From: a virus
Length of the DNA: 47,560 nucleotides
Reading direction: 5' to 3' (one strand)
IMG/VR virus record: IMGVR_UViG_3300042400_001382
Location: 1-47,560 of that record
The notes under the pieces are model-generated. The model was not told where the DNA came from, did no database searches, and worked only from the letters and a program-made list of their open reading frames with translations. How positions within the stretch are numbered: the stretch's first letter is position 1; each line of letters starts with the position of its first letter. The position numbers and the translations under genes were made by a program. Positions 21,302-29,618 of this stretch are shown piece by piece.

Positions 21302-21309
21302 TATTTATA
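21302..21309 (-). promoter_or_regulatory. T4-type late promoter element for the leftward baseplate operon
   Basis: The minus strand reads TATAAATA, followed by 36 bases containing a ribosome site (AAGGA) and then the ATG of the first leftward virion gene. This lies in the only intergenic space between the diverging structural operons, so it is the best-placed late promoter in the window. Confidence 0.7.
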
Positions 21310-21334
21310 TCAATATTTTACATTTATATTCGTT

Positions 21335-21778
21335 ATGACAAGGAATTATAAACAAGGCATATATGCTCCTAAAAATCCCGAAAAATATAGAGGGGATGCA
21401 AATAATATCGTGTATCGATCTTCCTGGGAATTAAGAGTGTTTAAATGGATGGACGATAATTCTTATGTGTTAGAATGGGCATCAGAAGAATGCGTAATTC
21501 CGTATAAATCTCCAGTTGATAATAAGTATCATAGATATTTTCCTGATATTTGGGTAAGAATATCAGGAGCTGACGGTAGAACAAAAACATATCTATTAGA
21601 AATAAAACCTGCAGCACAAGCAACAGAACCAAAAGTTAAAAAAAGGGTAACTAAACAGTACATAACAGAAGTTTGCACTTGGGGTATAAATCAAGCAAAA
21701 TGGAAAGCTGCTAGAGAATATTGTTTAAACAGAAATTGGGAATTTAAAGTTCTTACAGAAAAAGATTTAGGAATTTAA
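21335..21778 (+). CDS. 4: Head completion protein gp4
   Basis: This 147-residue protein (T4 gp4 is about 150) has the family pattern: NYKQGIYAPKNPEKYRGDAN, then YRSSWELRVFKWMDDN, then PDIWVRI ... TYLLEIKP and a C-terminal WKAAREYCLNRNWEFKVLTE. The ELR, D and EIKP spacing is that of PD-(D/E)XK (TnsA-like) nuclease folds. gp4 acts with gp50 and gp64 to complete the packaged head before tail joining. No good ribosome site precedes the ATG. The gene ends on the ATG of the next (TAATG). Confidence 0.9.
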   Translation: MTRNYKQGIYAPKNPEKYRGDANNIVYRSSWELRVFKWMDDNSYVLEWASEECVIPYKSPVDNKYHRYFPDIWVRISGADGRTKTYLLEIKPAAQATEPKVKKRVTKQYITEVCTWGINQAKWKAAREYCLNRNWEFKVLTEKDLGI

Positions 21779-22392
21779 TGGATAATAAATTAGACTACAA
21801 ATTTGAATATAAATTCACTTTACATAACACATTTGATGCTATATTGTGGTTTAAAGAACAAGTAAAATCTCTACGTGTAAATACAGATCCAAATTTAAAA
21901 AAACAACGAGAAAAAGATAAAAAAGAAATATTATCCGCACCAAAAAAACAAATAGATACGTTTGAAAGAGGAAAAATGTATTTATTTCATTATGATCCAA
22001 AAAGTAGAAAAGAATTACCATATTATGACACATATCCATTAATATTATTAACAGGAATACACAGAAACGGATTTAGTGGATTAAATTTACATTATATACC
22101 AGTAGAACCAAGAATGATATTGTTAAGTAATTTAATACAAAAATCTGTATTTAAAGATGGTGAATTGAATAGATTAAATATTAAATATGAAAATTTAAAT
22201 AATGTGCAAGAATTTCAATTTTTTCAACCGTGTTTTAAACAGTATTGCACATCAAATATAAAATCTACAATAAAATTAATTGAACCGCAAGATTGGGCTT
22301 TTGCTGCATCTTTACCAATTGAATCATTTAAGAAAAAAACGAAAAAACAAGTTTGGTCTGAATCTATGAAATCTTTAGATATGACTCTTTAA
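21778..22392 (+). CDS. Conserved T4-type assembly or structural protein
   Basis: This 204-residue protein begins with a charged helical region (KSLRVNTDPNLKKQREKDK). The core is GKMYLFHYDPKSRKELPYYD, then TYPLILLTGI and FSGLNLHYIPVEPRMILL, a strongly patterned motif that I associate with conserved tail or head assembly proteins of T4-like phages. Which T4 gene it corresponds to is not certain. Its start overlaps the gp4 stop and it precedes the tail-tube-fold gene by 11 bases, so it belongs to the virion assembly operon. Confidence 0.65.
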   Translation: MDNKLDYKFEYKFTLHNTFDAILWFKEQVKSLRVNTDPNLKKQREKDKKEILSAPKKQIDTFERGKMYLFHYDPKSRKELPYYDTYPLILLTGIHRNGFSGLNLHYIPVEPRMILLSNLIQKSVFKDGELNRLNIKYENLNNVQEFQFFQPCFKQYCTSNIKSTIKLIEPQDWAFAASLPIESFKKKTKKQVWSESMKSLDMTL

Positions 22393-22403
22393 AAGGATAA
22401 TAA

Positions 22404-23108
22404 ATGGCTTCACAATATAAAGAAACATTGCAAGAATTATTAAAATATGATATCGGTAGAAATGCATATTTTGACGTAAAAATATTTTCAGGATCATCAA
22501 CCGATAGAACATTCACATATTTATGTCATTCAGCTGAATTGCCTGGAGAATCTACAGCAACAGTAAACCAAAAAATATATGGCATAGTTGAAAAATTTCC
22601 TATTATGACAGCATATAATGATACAACATTATCATTTTATTCCAGAGGATCAGATGTAGATATTACTCGGCTGAAATTTTTAGGTTGGATTACTACAGCT
22701 ACTGGAAGAGGAGAAGTATTAAATTCTGTTCCGACAACATATAATGTAAAATATAAAAATGATATAACTGGAAAAATAGAAATTACGCATTATGCTGTGT
22801 CAGGAGAACCATTGACAAAATGTATTTTGTTTGACGCTTTTCCACTCGCGATTGCACAAACACCATTATCATGGTCGTCAGCAAATCAAGCGGTTGAATT
22901 GAATGTTACTTTCGCATACACTGAATATACATATGAATTTTTACGAGTTGACAATAACAAACCAATAATACCACAAACAATTAATCCTGCTAATAGATAT
23001 TCTCTAGGAGTTTCTCAACAAACTGCTATAGATACCCAAAAATCTAATTATGGATTATCGAAATTTACGGTGACATCACCAAACCTTGGAACAACACTTA
23101 TATCATAG
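22404..23108 (+). CDS. Tail-tube fold protein (gp19/gp54-like)
   Basis: This 234-residue protein shows the tail-tube pattern: early FDVKIFSGSSTDRTFTYLCH, then SAELPGESTATVNQKIYGIV, then KFPIMTAYNDTTLSFYSRGS and RLKFLGWI, with a late strand VTFAYTEYTYEF. It may be the tube initiator or the major tube subunit. The T4 tube protein gp19 is only 163 residues, and this copy sits beside hub assembly genes instead of the sheath gene, so an initiator or hub-associated role is favoured. AAAAGGATAATAA precedes the ATG. Confidence 0.75.
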   Translation: MASQYKETLQELLKYDIGRNAYFDVKIFSGSSTDRTFTYLCHSAELPGESTATVNQKIYGIVEKFPIMTAYNDTTLSFYSRGSDVDITRLKFLGWITTATGRGEVLNSVPTTYNVKYKNDITGKIEITHYAVSGEPLTKCILFDAFPLAIAQTPLSWSSANQAVELNVTFAYTEYTYEFLRVDNNKPIIPQTINPANRYSLGVSQQTAIDTQKSNYGLSKFTVTSPNLGTTLIS

Positions 23109-23120
23109 GAATACAATATT

Positions 23121-23843
23121 ATGTCTTTACTACCAAAAATAGATTTACCAACATACACAATTACTTTACCTGTTTCTAAACAACAAGTAAAAATAAAACC
23201 ATATACAGTAAAAGAACAAAAATTGCTATTGATGGCAACAGAATCAGGAGATAAAAATTTTCTCGTTGATACTATTTTACAAATTGTGAATAATTGTATA
23301 GTAAATCCAATTGATGCCAAAGAGTTACCGATTACTGATGTTGAATATGTATTTTATCAATTAAGAGCTAGATCGCAATCTGAAATAGTAAATTTAAGAT
23401 ACAAATGCGAAAATAAAATTGATAATAATATTTGCGGAAATATTATGACTCACGATTTAAATTTATTAACTGATTTAGAAATATCTGAATCATTATCGCC
23501 TACAATTGAATTAGATCACAAAATTGGAATAAAATTAAAACACCAAAAATTTGAAAAAGACAAATTAGAAGAAAAAACTGTTCCAAAACCAGAAGAATTA
23601 TTTGAGTTGATTGCCAATAATATAGAATTTATTTATGATGAAAAATCTTCTTATAGCCCAAAAGATGTTCCTATCCAAAATGTCATAGAATTTTTGGGCG
23701 AATTGAACACTAAGCAATACGAAAAAATAGAACAATTTTTTTTAAACGAACCAAAAATTTACAAAAATTTACAAATAACATGTAAAAAATGCGGAACAGT
23801 TCATAATATTACAGTAGAGGATATTTTTGATTTTTTTATTTAA
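23121..23843 (+). CDS. 26: gp26-like tail/baseplate assembly chaperone (zero-frame product)
   Basis: This 240-residue protein matches the T4 gp26 family (208 residues in T4). It has an N-terminal MSLLPKIDLPTYTITLPVSK segment, IKPYTVKEQKLLLMA, EYVFYQLRARSQSEIVNLRY, a long helical C-terminal half, and four cysteines in two pairs (C-x-n-C at RYKCENK ... NICGN and TCKKCGT) that may bind zinc. In T4 gp26 takes part in hub assembly. By analogy with lambda gpG it probably chaperones the tape-measure protein encoded next. The reading frame ends just after a run of seven T, where a -1 shift would extend the protein (see 23831-24025). Confidence 0.88.
   Translation: MSLLPKIDLPTYTITLPVSKQQVKIKPYTVKEQKLLLMATESGDKNFLVDTILQIVNNCIVNPIDAKELPITDVEYVFYQLRARSQSEIVNLRYKCENKIDNNICGNIMTHDLNLLTDLEISESLSPTIELDHKIGIKLKHQKFEKDKLEEKTVPKPEELFELIANNIEFIYDEKSSYSPKDVPIQNVIEFLGELNTKQYEKIEQFFLNEPKIYKNLQITCKKCGTVHNITVEDIFDFFI
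23831..23837 (+). promoter_or_regulatory. Candidate slippery heptamer for -1 frameshifting
   Basis: The sequence T TTT TTT occurs as the last full codons before ATT TAA of the gp26 frame. In the -1 frame a TGA ends exactly at 23830, and the downstream frame is then open for 65 codons. The two stops (23828-23830 and 23841-23843) bracket a 10-base gap that holds the heptamer, so slippage would have to occur here. Confidence 0.75.
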
Positions 23844-24025
23844 TTCTTGGTGATGCTACTCTTGCAAGTTATTATAAAACCAATTTTGCGTTAATGCAAT
23901 ATCACAATTATAGTTTGCGAGAACTTGACGAAATGATCCCATGGGAAAGGGATATTTACATTGGATTATTATTACAATATTTAAAAGAAAAAGAAGATAG
24001 ACAAAAACAACAAAGGAATAGATAA
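23831..24025 (+). CDS. gp51/GT-like extension, probably made only by frameshift
   Basis: The -1 frame runs from the T-run to a TAA at 24023-24025 and encodes 64 residues including LGDATLASYYKTNFALMQYH, then SLRELDEMIPWERDIYIGLL and a charged tail (KEKEDRQKQQRNR). The MIPWERDIYIGLL motif is like the T part of G-T tail chaperones and the small gp51-type hub assembly proteins. There is no ATG, GTG or TTG with a ribosome site at the beginning. The first ATG (codon 22) would remove a third of the domain. A -1 shift would give a fusion of about 301 residues. The gene ends three bases before the tape-measure ATG, as in lambda G-T-H. Confidence 0.8.
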   Translation, partial: FFYLILGDATLASYYKTNFALMQYHNYSLRELDEMIPWERDIYIGLLLQYLKEKEDRQKQQRNR

Positions 24026-24028
24026 ACA

Positions 24029-27000
24029 ATGGCTAATAACGAAGAAACTGCTGCATTATTTTCTCCTAAACCAACATTTGATGTAGGGACAGAACAACAA
24101 TTTATTAAAGATTACAGTAGAGATAAATTAAAACAATCTTTTGACAAATTAAATTCAAAAAATGGTTCAACAGTTTCTTCTGACACAACAAACAATACTC
24201 AGTCTGTTGCAGGGAAATCAAGACCGATTATTTCAAATACAGAATCGAAATTCGGGTCTATATTTGACTCAATCAATAATGCTAGAGAATCAACAAAACA
24301 AAAATTCAATCAAAATAAAACTATTAACACTTTAACAGAATCTCCATTCGTTAAAACTGTGTCTGAAGGTATAAATACGGCAAAACAAACAGTTAAAACT
24401 GTACCTTCAATGTTTAAATCAAATTATGAGAAATTAACCGAAACATTGCCGATAGAAAAAACTCAACAAATTTTTAAACCGCAAATTAATAATAGATCAA
24501 CTCAACAAACGCAATATTCAAATAGATTACCAACAAAAAAAGAAATTGGTATATTTTCAAATGAATTGAAAACAAAAATTAATGCAAATGTTATTTCTCC
24601 GGTAAAACAAAAAACTAGCGTTAAATTTAACCAAATTAAATCCACATTATCACCAAAACAAAATAATAAACAAACAGCAGCAAATACTGTAGGTAAAACA
24701 TTTAAAGGTAATATTGCTAAAGGAATTTCAAAAATTGAGAGCGCTTGGGACAGAGTTGGTCCAGTTGCTTCTTTTGCAAATGATCTTGGTCGTGCAGCAT
24801 TTTCCCCTAATTTAATGTCAGCGTATAATATTTTATCAGGAAAAAAATTACCCCAAACTGGTGCGTCAGGATCCCATATAAAAGATGTTGATGATTCCAG
24901 TACAGGATTATCTAGCGGGTCATCAATGCAACAAAATATTTCCGGTGGAAATATGGGAACTATTCTTGGTGGTGGAAGTATAGGAGGAGAAGATTCGCAA
25001 CCAACAACAGTTAGTGGATCCGATAAAAATGCAGTATCAGTTTTGAATAAAATTTACCAAATACTGTCAATGACACATAATAAAATTAATAAAATAGGAG
25101 AAGATACAGCATTTATAGCAAAAAATGCTAAAATAAATCAAGCACAAGATAGTTCTGATTACGCAAATAGATTAGCAAGACTCAACGAAATCGGAGAAAA
25201 TTATAGAGCATCACAAACAGCTAATGCTCCTCATCATGAGCACCATGAACACGAAGAAGATAAAGAAGAACCAACGTCATACGATATTGATTTATCGAGA
25301 AAAAATAAAACTAATTCAAAACAACAAAAAAGAACCAACTCAACAAAAGGTAGAAAAGGAGTTAGAAATAAAGTAAGTAAACCAACAAAATCCGGTAAGA
25401 GCAAAGTATCTATACCAAAATCTACATTAGAACAAGTTACAAAAAATGCTGGAAAATTATCTGTAGCAGAAAAAGGTTCTGGAATATTATCTGATTTAGG
25501 AAAATTTGCTAAAGGTACTACCGAAGTTGTTGGAGATGTATACGCTAAGTCTAAACCTTTAGTTGGTAAGGCAATAGAAGGGTTAGGTGGTAAATCCATG
25601 TCAACATTAGGTAAACTTGGATCGGCTGCAGGTATTGTTACCGGAGGATTTGATGCATATGATAATATAAAAGAAGGAAATTATGGACAAGCAGCTTTAG
25701 ATGTTGGGGGAGCTGCTTTATCATACGTTAATCCAGCAGCTGGATTAATTATGGCAGGCGGAAGCGTAGTTGGAGAAGGAATGGATTGGATGAACAAAAA
25801 AGCTCATTCAGCAATTTTCGGAGATAAACCGGAAAAAAATTCTTTTGAAGAACATCAACAAGAATACCAACCGAGAAAATCTGATGAACAAGCCAAAAAA
25901 ACTCAAATTGGAGCAGTTTCTACTCAACAACCATTAAATAATGAAAACCAACAAAAGGCATTAGAATCCGAAACTGAACAATTATACAAAAAAAATCTTA
26001 GTAATTATCCTGAATCGATTCAACAAGATAAAGCATTTCAGGTTAGTTTAAGAAACGAAGCAAGAGAAGAGGTAGAATTAAATTCGAAAGCAAAAGTCCA
26101 AGAATACCAACCGAGAAAATCTGATGAACAAGCCAAAAAAACTCAAATTGGAGCAGTTTCTACTCAACAACCATTAAATAATGAAAACCAACAAAAGGCA
26201 TTAGAATCCGAAACTGAACAATTATACAAAAAAAATCTTAGTAATTATCCTGAATCGATTCAACAAGATAAAGCATTTCAGGTTAGTTTAAGAAACGAAG
26301 CAAGAGAAGAGGTAGAATTAAATTCGAAAGCAAAAGTCCAAGAAATTCCAACAGCAACACCTATTGCTAGTACCCAAAATATAGACGAACAACAAAAGGT
26401 GACAGCAACTCCAGCAATAACTCCAATGTTAGAAGGCGCTGTTCATGCTGATGATGAACTCCAAGACCCTAATGTAACACCAATGTTAGAAGGCGCTGTT
26501 CATGCTGATGAATATGACACGACAAAATCAGAATCAAAAAATTATGAAACAGTTACAATTGACACTCTTGATGTTAAAGAATTAAAAATTGAAACTTTAT
26601 ATTCACCACAAGGAACGGGTGTATTCGGTGGAGGAGAAACCGGAGCTTCTGGTGGCGGGTTTTTTGGTAAAGTTAAAAAAGCATTAGGTTTCGGTGGAGA
26701 AGAAGTAGAAGGAACCTCTCCAGGAGGAACTGGAGCTCCATCTGCAACTAAAGCTAGTAAAGGTGATGGCAAAGAATTTGCAATGCCTGCAGATAAAGTT
26801 TTTGGTATCGCAGGAAAATTTGAAAGTGGTAATGATGCAGGAAAAATTTCAAGCGGAGTAGGAGATGCTGGCGGAAAAAGTTACGGTCAATTCCAATTAT
26901 CATCAAAAACAGGAGACGTCAATAAATTCCTAAAAGGTTCTGGATACGAAGAGCAATTTAAAGGATTAGAAATCGGATCAAAAGAATTTGATGCTAAATG

Positions 27001-27724
27001 GCAAAATTTAGCAAAAAATGATGAAAAATTTTCTCAAGCTCAAAAAGAACATGCTAAGAAAACGCATTTCGACCCTCAAATGACAAAATTACAAGAAGCT
27101 GGTGTGCATTTAGAAAGTAGAGGAGATACAGTAAAAGCTGCCGTTTTCAGTACAGCAAATCAATATGGTGCAAATACCAGTACCATAACCAAAGCATTAT
27201 CTGGAAAAGACACATCAAAAATGTCTGATGAAGAAATTGTAAATACTATTCAAGATTATAAACAAGCAAATGTTAAATCTAATTTCAAGAGTAGTAACGA
27301 AAACGTACAAGCAGGTGTGTCAAAACGTATTGAACAAGAAAGAAAATTATTAAATCAACAATTAGCTGAAGAGAAGAAAGCAAAAGAATTAACTCCTGAG
27401 CAAAAAACAACCATAGAATTAGCAAAATCTGAACAACAAGCTGTTTCTATGTCACCTGAACAAAAACAAACTGCATCATTAGTCCAAGAACAAAAATCTC
27501 AAGAACCGTTGTTAAGTGCTGCATTGAAAGCTTCAGTATCAGTAGGAGAAAAACCTGAACCTAAACCAATCCAAACATCTCTGGCTCAGCAACAAGTTTC
27601 TGCACCAGCTCCTCAAACAAGGCAAAAATCTGCAGAAACTGGATTCGGTAATAAACTTATGAAAGTACGAAATGATGATCCTTTAATACTAACATTGCAA
27701 TACGGAAATGTAAGAACTGTATAA
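24029..27724 (+). CDS. Tape-measure-like hub protein with muralytic domain
   Basis: This 1231-residue protein follows the chaperone genes, the position of a tape-measure protein (T4 gp29 is 590). The N-terminal 250 residues are Lys/Gln/Asn-rich. Around residues 480-600 lies a Gly/Ala-rich hydrophobic stretch (AAGIVTGGFDAYDNIKEGNY ... AAGLIMAGGSVVGEG) that could interact with membrane. Residues 612-771 contain an exact 80-residue duplication. A short TPMLEGAVHAD repeat follows (26423-26454 and 26480-26511). Residues about 920-1060 resemble a lysozyme or transglycosylase-like domain: FESGND (Glu932 candidate catalytic), then GDAGGKSYGQFQLSS and a Trp-containing helix. Long Gln/Glu-rich helices finish the protein. 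The function is inferred from order and domains. Confidence 0.75.
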   Translation: MANNEETAALFSPKPTFDVGTEQQFIKDYSRDKLKQSFDKLNSKNGSTVSSDTTNNTQSVAGKSRPIISNTESKFGSIFDSINNARESTKQKFNQNKTINTLTESPFVKTVSEGINTAKQTVKTVPSMFKSNYEKLTETLPIEKTQQIFKPQINNRSTQQTQYSNRLPTKKEIGIFSNELKTKINANVISPVKQKTSVKFNQIKSTLSPKQNNKQTAANTVGKTFKGNIAKGISKIESAWDRVGPVASFANDLGRAAFSPNLMSAYNILSGKKLPQTGASGSHIKDVDDSSTGLSSGSSMQQNISGGNMGTILGGGSIGGEDSQPTTVSGSDKNAVSVLNKIYQILSMTHNKINKIGEDTAFIAKNAKINQAQDSSDYANRLARLNEIGENYRASQTANAPHHEHHEHEEDKEEPTSYDIDLSRKNKTNSKQQKRTNSTKGRKGVRNKVSKPTKSGKSKVSIPKSTLEQVTKNAGKLSVAEKGSGILSDLGKFAKGTTEVVGDVYAKSKPLVGKAIEGLGGKSMSTLGKLGSAAGIVTGGFDAYDNIKEGNYGQAALDVGGAALSYVNPAAGLIMAGGSVVGEGMDWMNKKAHSAIFGDKPEKNSFEEHQQEYQPRKSDEQAKKTQIGAVSTQQPLNNENQQKALESETEQLYKKNLSNYPESIQQDKAFQVSLRNEAREEVELNSKAKVQEYQPRKSDEQAKKTQIGAVSTQQPLNNENQQKALESETEQLYKKNLSNYPESIQQDKAFQVSLRNEAREEVELNSKAKVQEIPTATPIASTQNIDEQQKVTATPAITPMLEGAVHADDELQDPNVTPMLEGAVHADEYDTTKSESKNYETVTIDTLDVKELKIETLYSPQGTGVFGGGETGASGGGFFGKVKKALGFGGEEVEGTSPGGTGAPSATKASKGDGKEFAMPADKVFGIAGKFESGNDAGKISSGVGDAGGKSYGQFQLSSKTGDVNKFLKGSGYEEQFKGLEIGSKEFDAKWQNLAKNDEKFSQAQKEHAKKTHFDPQMTKLQEAGVHLESRGDTVKAAVFSTANQYGANTSTITKALSGKDTSKMSDEEIVNTIQDYKQANVKSNFKSSNENVQAGVSKRIEQERKLLNQQLAEEKKAKELTPEQKTTIELAKSEQQAVSMSPEQKQTASLVQEQKSQEPLLSAALKASVSVGEKPEPKPIQTSLAQQQVSAPAPQTRQKSAETGFGNKLMKVRNDDPLILTLQYGNVRTV
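25861..26340 (+). repeat. Perfect 240-bp tandem duplication inside the tape-measure-like gene
   Basis: Bases 25861-26100 and 26101-26340 are identical over all 240 positions as printed. Each copy encodes 80 residues starting EYQPRKSDEQAKKTQIGAVS. The frame is kept. The absence of even silent differences implies a very recent duplication or an assembly artefact. Confidence 0.97.
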
Positions 27725-27729
27725 TGAAA

Positions 27730-27753
27730 AAAAGGGGCTGAAAAGCCCCTTTT
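27730..27753. terminator. Bidirectional terminator between converging operons
   Basis: AAAAGGGGCT and AGCCCCTTTT form a 10-bp stem with a GAAA loop. The U-run is present on both strands. It stands six bases after the tape-measure-like stop and about ten before the end of gene 32, so it serves both converging transcripts. Confidence 0.9.
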
Positions 27754-27763
27754 AATTTATAAT

Positions 27764-28693
27764 TTAATCATCGCCGATTAAATTAGAGAAATAACTCATA
27801 TCATCATCTTCGTCATCAATTACTGCTGTAGCGAATGATGCTGTTGTTTTCTTTTCAACAACAGCCGATTGAATGAATTGTTCATCTTCAACTTCATCAA
27901 GAGATTTTGCTGTAAAATCTTCCGCAGTTTTATATTTGGTTTGATTAGATTGACCTAACACTCTTTTCAAACGATTTTCCAACTCAACATAAGATTTAAA
28001 GTTTTTAGGATCTAAAATATCTTTTAAAGAATATTCAGATTTCCAAATTTTTTCTAGTTTGTCATCATCATCAAATAACGCCGATGCACTATCAAATTCT
28101 GCTAAATCATAATTTTGATAACCATCAACTTTACGAATTTTTAATTTAAAATTCGCTCCAGTCCATAAATCAAATGGATCTACTGGTTTATCATCTTCAA
28201 ACTGCGGGTTCATCGCTTGAGTGATTTTCTCAAAGATTTTTTTACCATAAATATATTTGAAGACTTTACCTTCGTTTTCTGGATGTTTTGAATCTTTAAC
28301 AACATAAATATTAGACACGTAATGTAATCTACGTTTCTGTTTTCTAGCTTGTTCTTTATTTGCTTCGATACCAGATTCCCACAACTCGCTATTATATTTA
28401 CCTAGTGGATCATCTAAACCAATAGAAGTTAAAGATTTTTCAATATACCAACCACCTGGACCTTGAAAACCATGATCATGATATTTAATCCATGGAAGAC
28501 CATCTGAATCAACATCTTGAGGAGGAGTAGGCAGGAAACGGATAACAGCATATCCATTACCACTTTTATCTAGTTCGCATTTCCAATATTCATCAGCATC
28601 ACTGTTTTGATTATTCGAGCCCATAGATTCAACAGCTTTTGCTAATTTATCCAAGTTTGAACCAGACGCTTTTTTTAATTTACTAAAATCCAT
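27764..28693 (-). CDS. 32: Single-stranded DNA-binding protein gp32
   Basis: This 309-residue protein (T4 gp32 is 301) has NGYAVIRFLPTP, HGFQGPGGWYIEKSL, NIYVVKDSKHPENEGKVFKY and GANFKLKIRKVDGYQNYD, all gp32 landmarks, plus an acidic tail (DDEDDDMSYFSNLIGDD). gp32 coats ssDNA and organises replication, recombination and repair. The region that binds zinc in T4 (CSSTHGDYDSCPVC) reads KSLTSIGLDDPLGKY here, so the zinc cysteines are absent. AAGGTGTAAAAT precedes the ATG. It is last in a leftward replication block ending at the shared terminator. Confidence 0.95.
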   Translation of the reverse strand: MDFSKLKKASGSNLDKLAKAVESMGSNNQNSDADEYWKCELDKSGNGYAVIRFLPTPPQDVDSDGLPWIKYHDHGFQGPGGWYIEKSLTSIGLDDPLGKYNSELWESGIEANKEQARKQKRRLHYVSNIYVVKDSKHPENEGKVFKYIYGKKIFEKITQAMNPQFEDDKPVDPFDLWTGANFKLKIRKVDGYQNYDLAEFDSASALFDDDDKLEKIWKSEYSLKDILDPKNFKSYVELENRLKRVLGQSNQTKYKTAEDFTAKSLDEVEDEQFIQSAVVEKKTTASFATAVIDDEDDDMSYFSNLIGDD

Positions 28694-28753
28694 ATTTTAC
28701 ACCTTATTTACAGTTTATTTAACAATATATAACACTCGTATATACAACTTATT

Positions 28754-29350
28754 TCACTCAGTAAATTCTTTAACAATATTTAATAATGTTGCTTTAAATT
28801 TACTTCGATCATATTCTAAAAACGACCTATACTTAAACATTTTATGTTTAATTTTCGGCCAAATGAAATCGTCTTTTATAGTTTCTTCCCATTTAGGTAA
28901 AAACCCAATAAACTCATTCATTATTATAACAGTTTCCGAAGAAACTTCATTTCTCAACAATTTTGTTAATAACAACGGAAAATCGTTGGAATTCGATTTA
29001 AATAATTTTTTGTGATTAGGCTCACTAAAAATATTTATTAATTCATTTTCAAACACATAAGATAATGATTGTTGTTTTTTATTAAACTGTACAAAATTAT
29101 CATACGCATCCTGAGACAATAAATCTTGAATCCACACAACATCATTTTGTAAAAAATTAGCAATATAAAATTTTTTCAAATCATCGTCAGAAAATTTTTT
29201 TGCTAATTTTTCGTAAACATAACGATGTTTATTTTTGTCAAATTGACTTGGAGTGTATTTAAGTTTACCGTGATATTTATTGTAATCATAATCTGTTGTA
29301 AAATGTAATTTTAAAGCTCTATATAGACAACAGGCTTTATATGCAGACAT
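28754..29350 (-). CDS. 59: Helicase loader gp59
   Basis: This protein is all-helical in composition, about 198 residues if the ATG at 29350 is used (MSAYKACCLYRALKLHF), which has AAAGGTGA eight bases upstream. A GTG three codons earlier is possible but has no spaced ribosome site. The pattern ALKLHFTTDYDYNKYHGKLK, NKHRYVYEKLAKKF and FYIANFLQNDVVWIQDL matches gp59 (217 residues in T4), which loads the gp41 helicase on gp32-coated forks. Its place just upstream of gene 32 fits T4. Confidence 0.85.
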   Translation of the reverse strand: MSAYKACCLYRALKLHFTTDYDYNKYHGKLKYTPSQFDKNKHRYVYEKLAKKFSDDDLKKFYIANFLQNDVVWIQDLLSQDAYDNFVQFNKKQQSLSYVFENELINIFSEPNHKKLFKSNSNDFPLLLTKLLRNEVSSETVIIMNEFIGFLPKWEETIKDDFIWPKIKHKMFKYRSFLEYDRSKFKATLLNIVKEFTE

Positions 29351-29393
29351 TTCATTCACCTTTACACAAAAATAAAATTATACTATACAACCC

Positions 29394-29618
29394 CTAAAAA
29401 GTTAAGCGAGCTGACGAATTTTTTATTAAACGTAATCCAATAGCTTCTTCTTCCATTTTTGCTTTAAGCGATGGAGAGATTAACGTTATAATGGAATCTA
29501 CCTCTAGTTCTTTTTCTTCACAATAACTAACTATAGCATCAATATACTCAATTTTACCTGAATTTACTTTATCAAAAATAATATTTGAGAATCGATGCAT
29601 TTCTTCATAATTTTCCAT
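29394..29618 (-). CDS. 33: Late transcription coactivator gp33-like
   Basis: This 74-residue protein has the compact gp33 pattern seen in marine T4-like phages: an N-terminal helix (MHRFSNIIFDKV), then YIDAIVSYCEEKELEVDSII and LISPSLKAKMEEEAIGLRLI with a basic/hydrophobic C-terminus. gp33 bridges host RNA polymerase and the gp45 sliding clamp to activate TATAAATA promoters together with the gp55 sigma factor. T4 gp33 is longer (112 residues). The ATG overlaps the hydrolase stop (TAATG). Gene 59 follows at 43 bases. Confidence 0.75.
   Translation of the reverse strand: MENYEEMHRFSNIIFDKVNSGKIEYIDAIVSYCEEKELEVDSIITLISPSLKAKMEEEAIGLRLIKNSSARLTF

Noticed and set aside
24370-24377. TATAAATA on the plus strand
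   Set aside because: It is inside the tape-measure-like gene, far from any start codon.
25234-25599. Minus-strand 121-residue frame inside the tape-measure-like gene
   Set aside because: Fully covered by a well-supported plus-strand gene, with no ribosome site and an odd composition.
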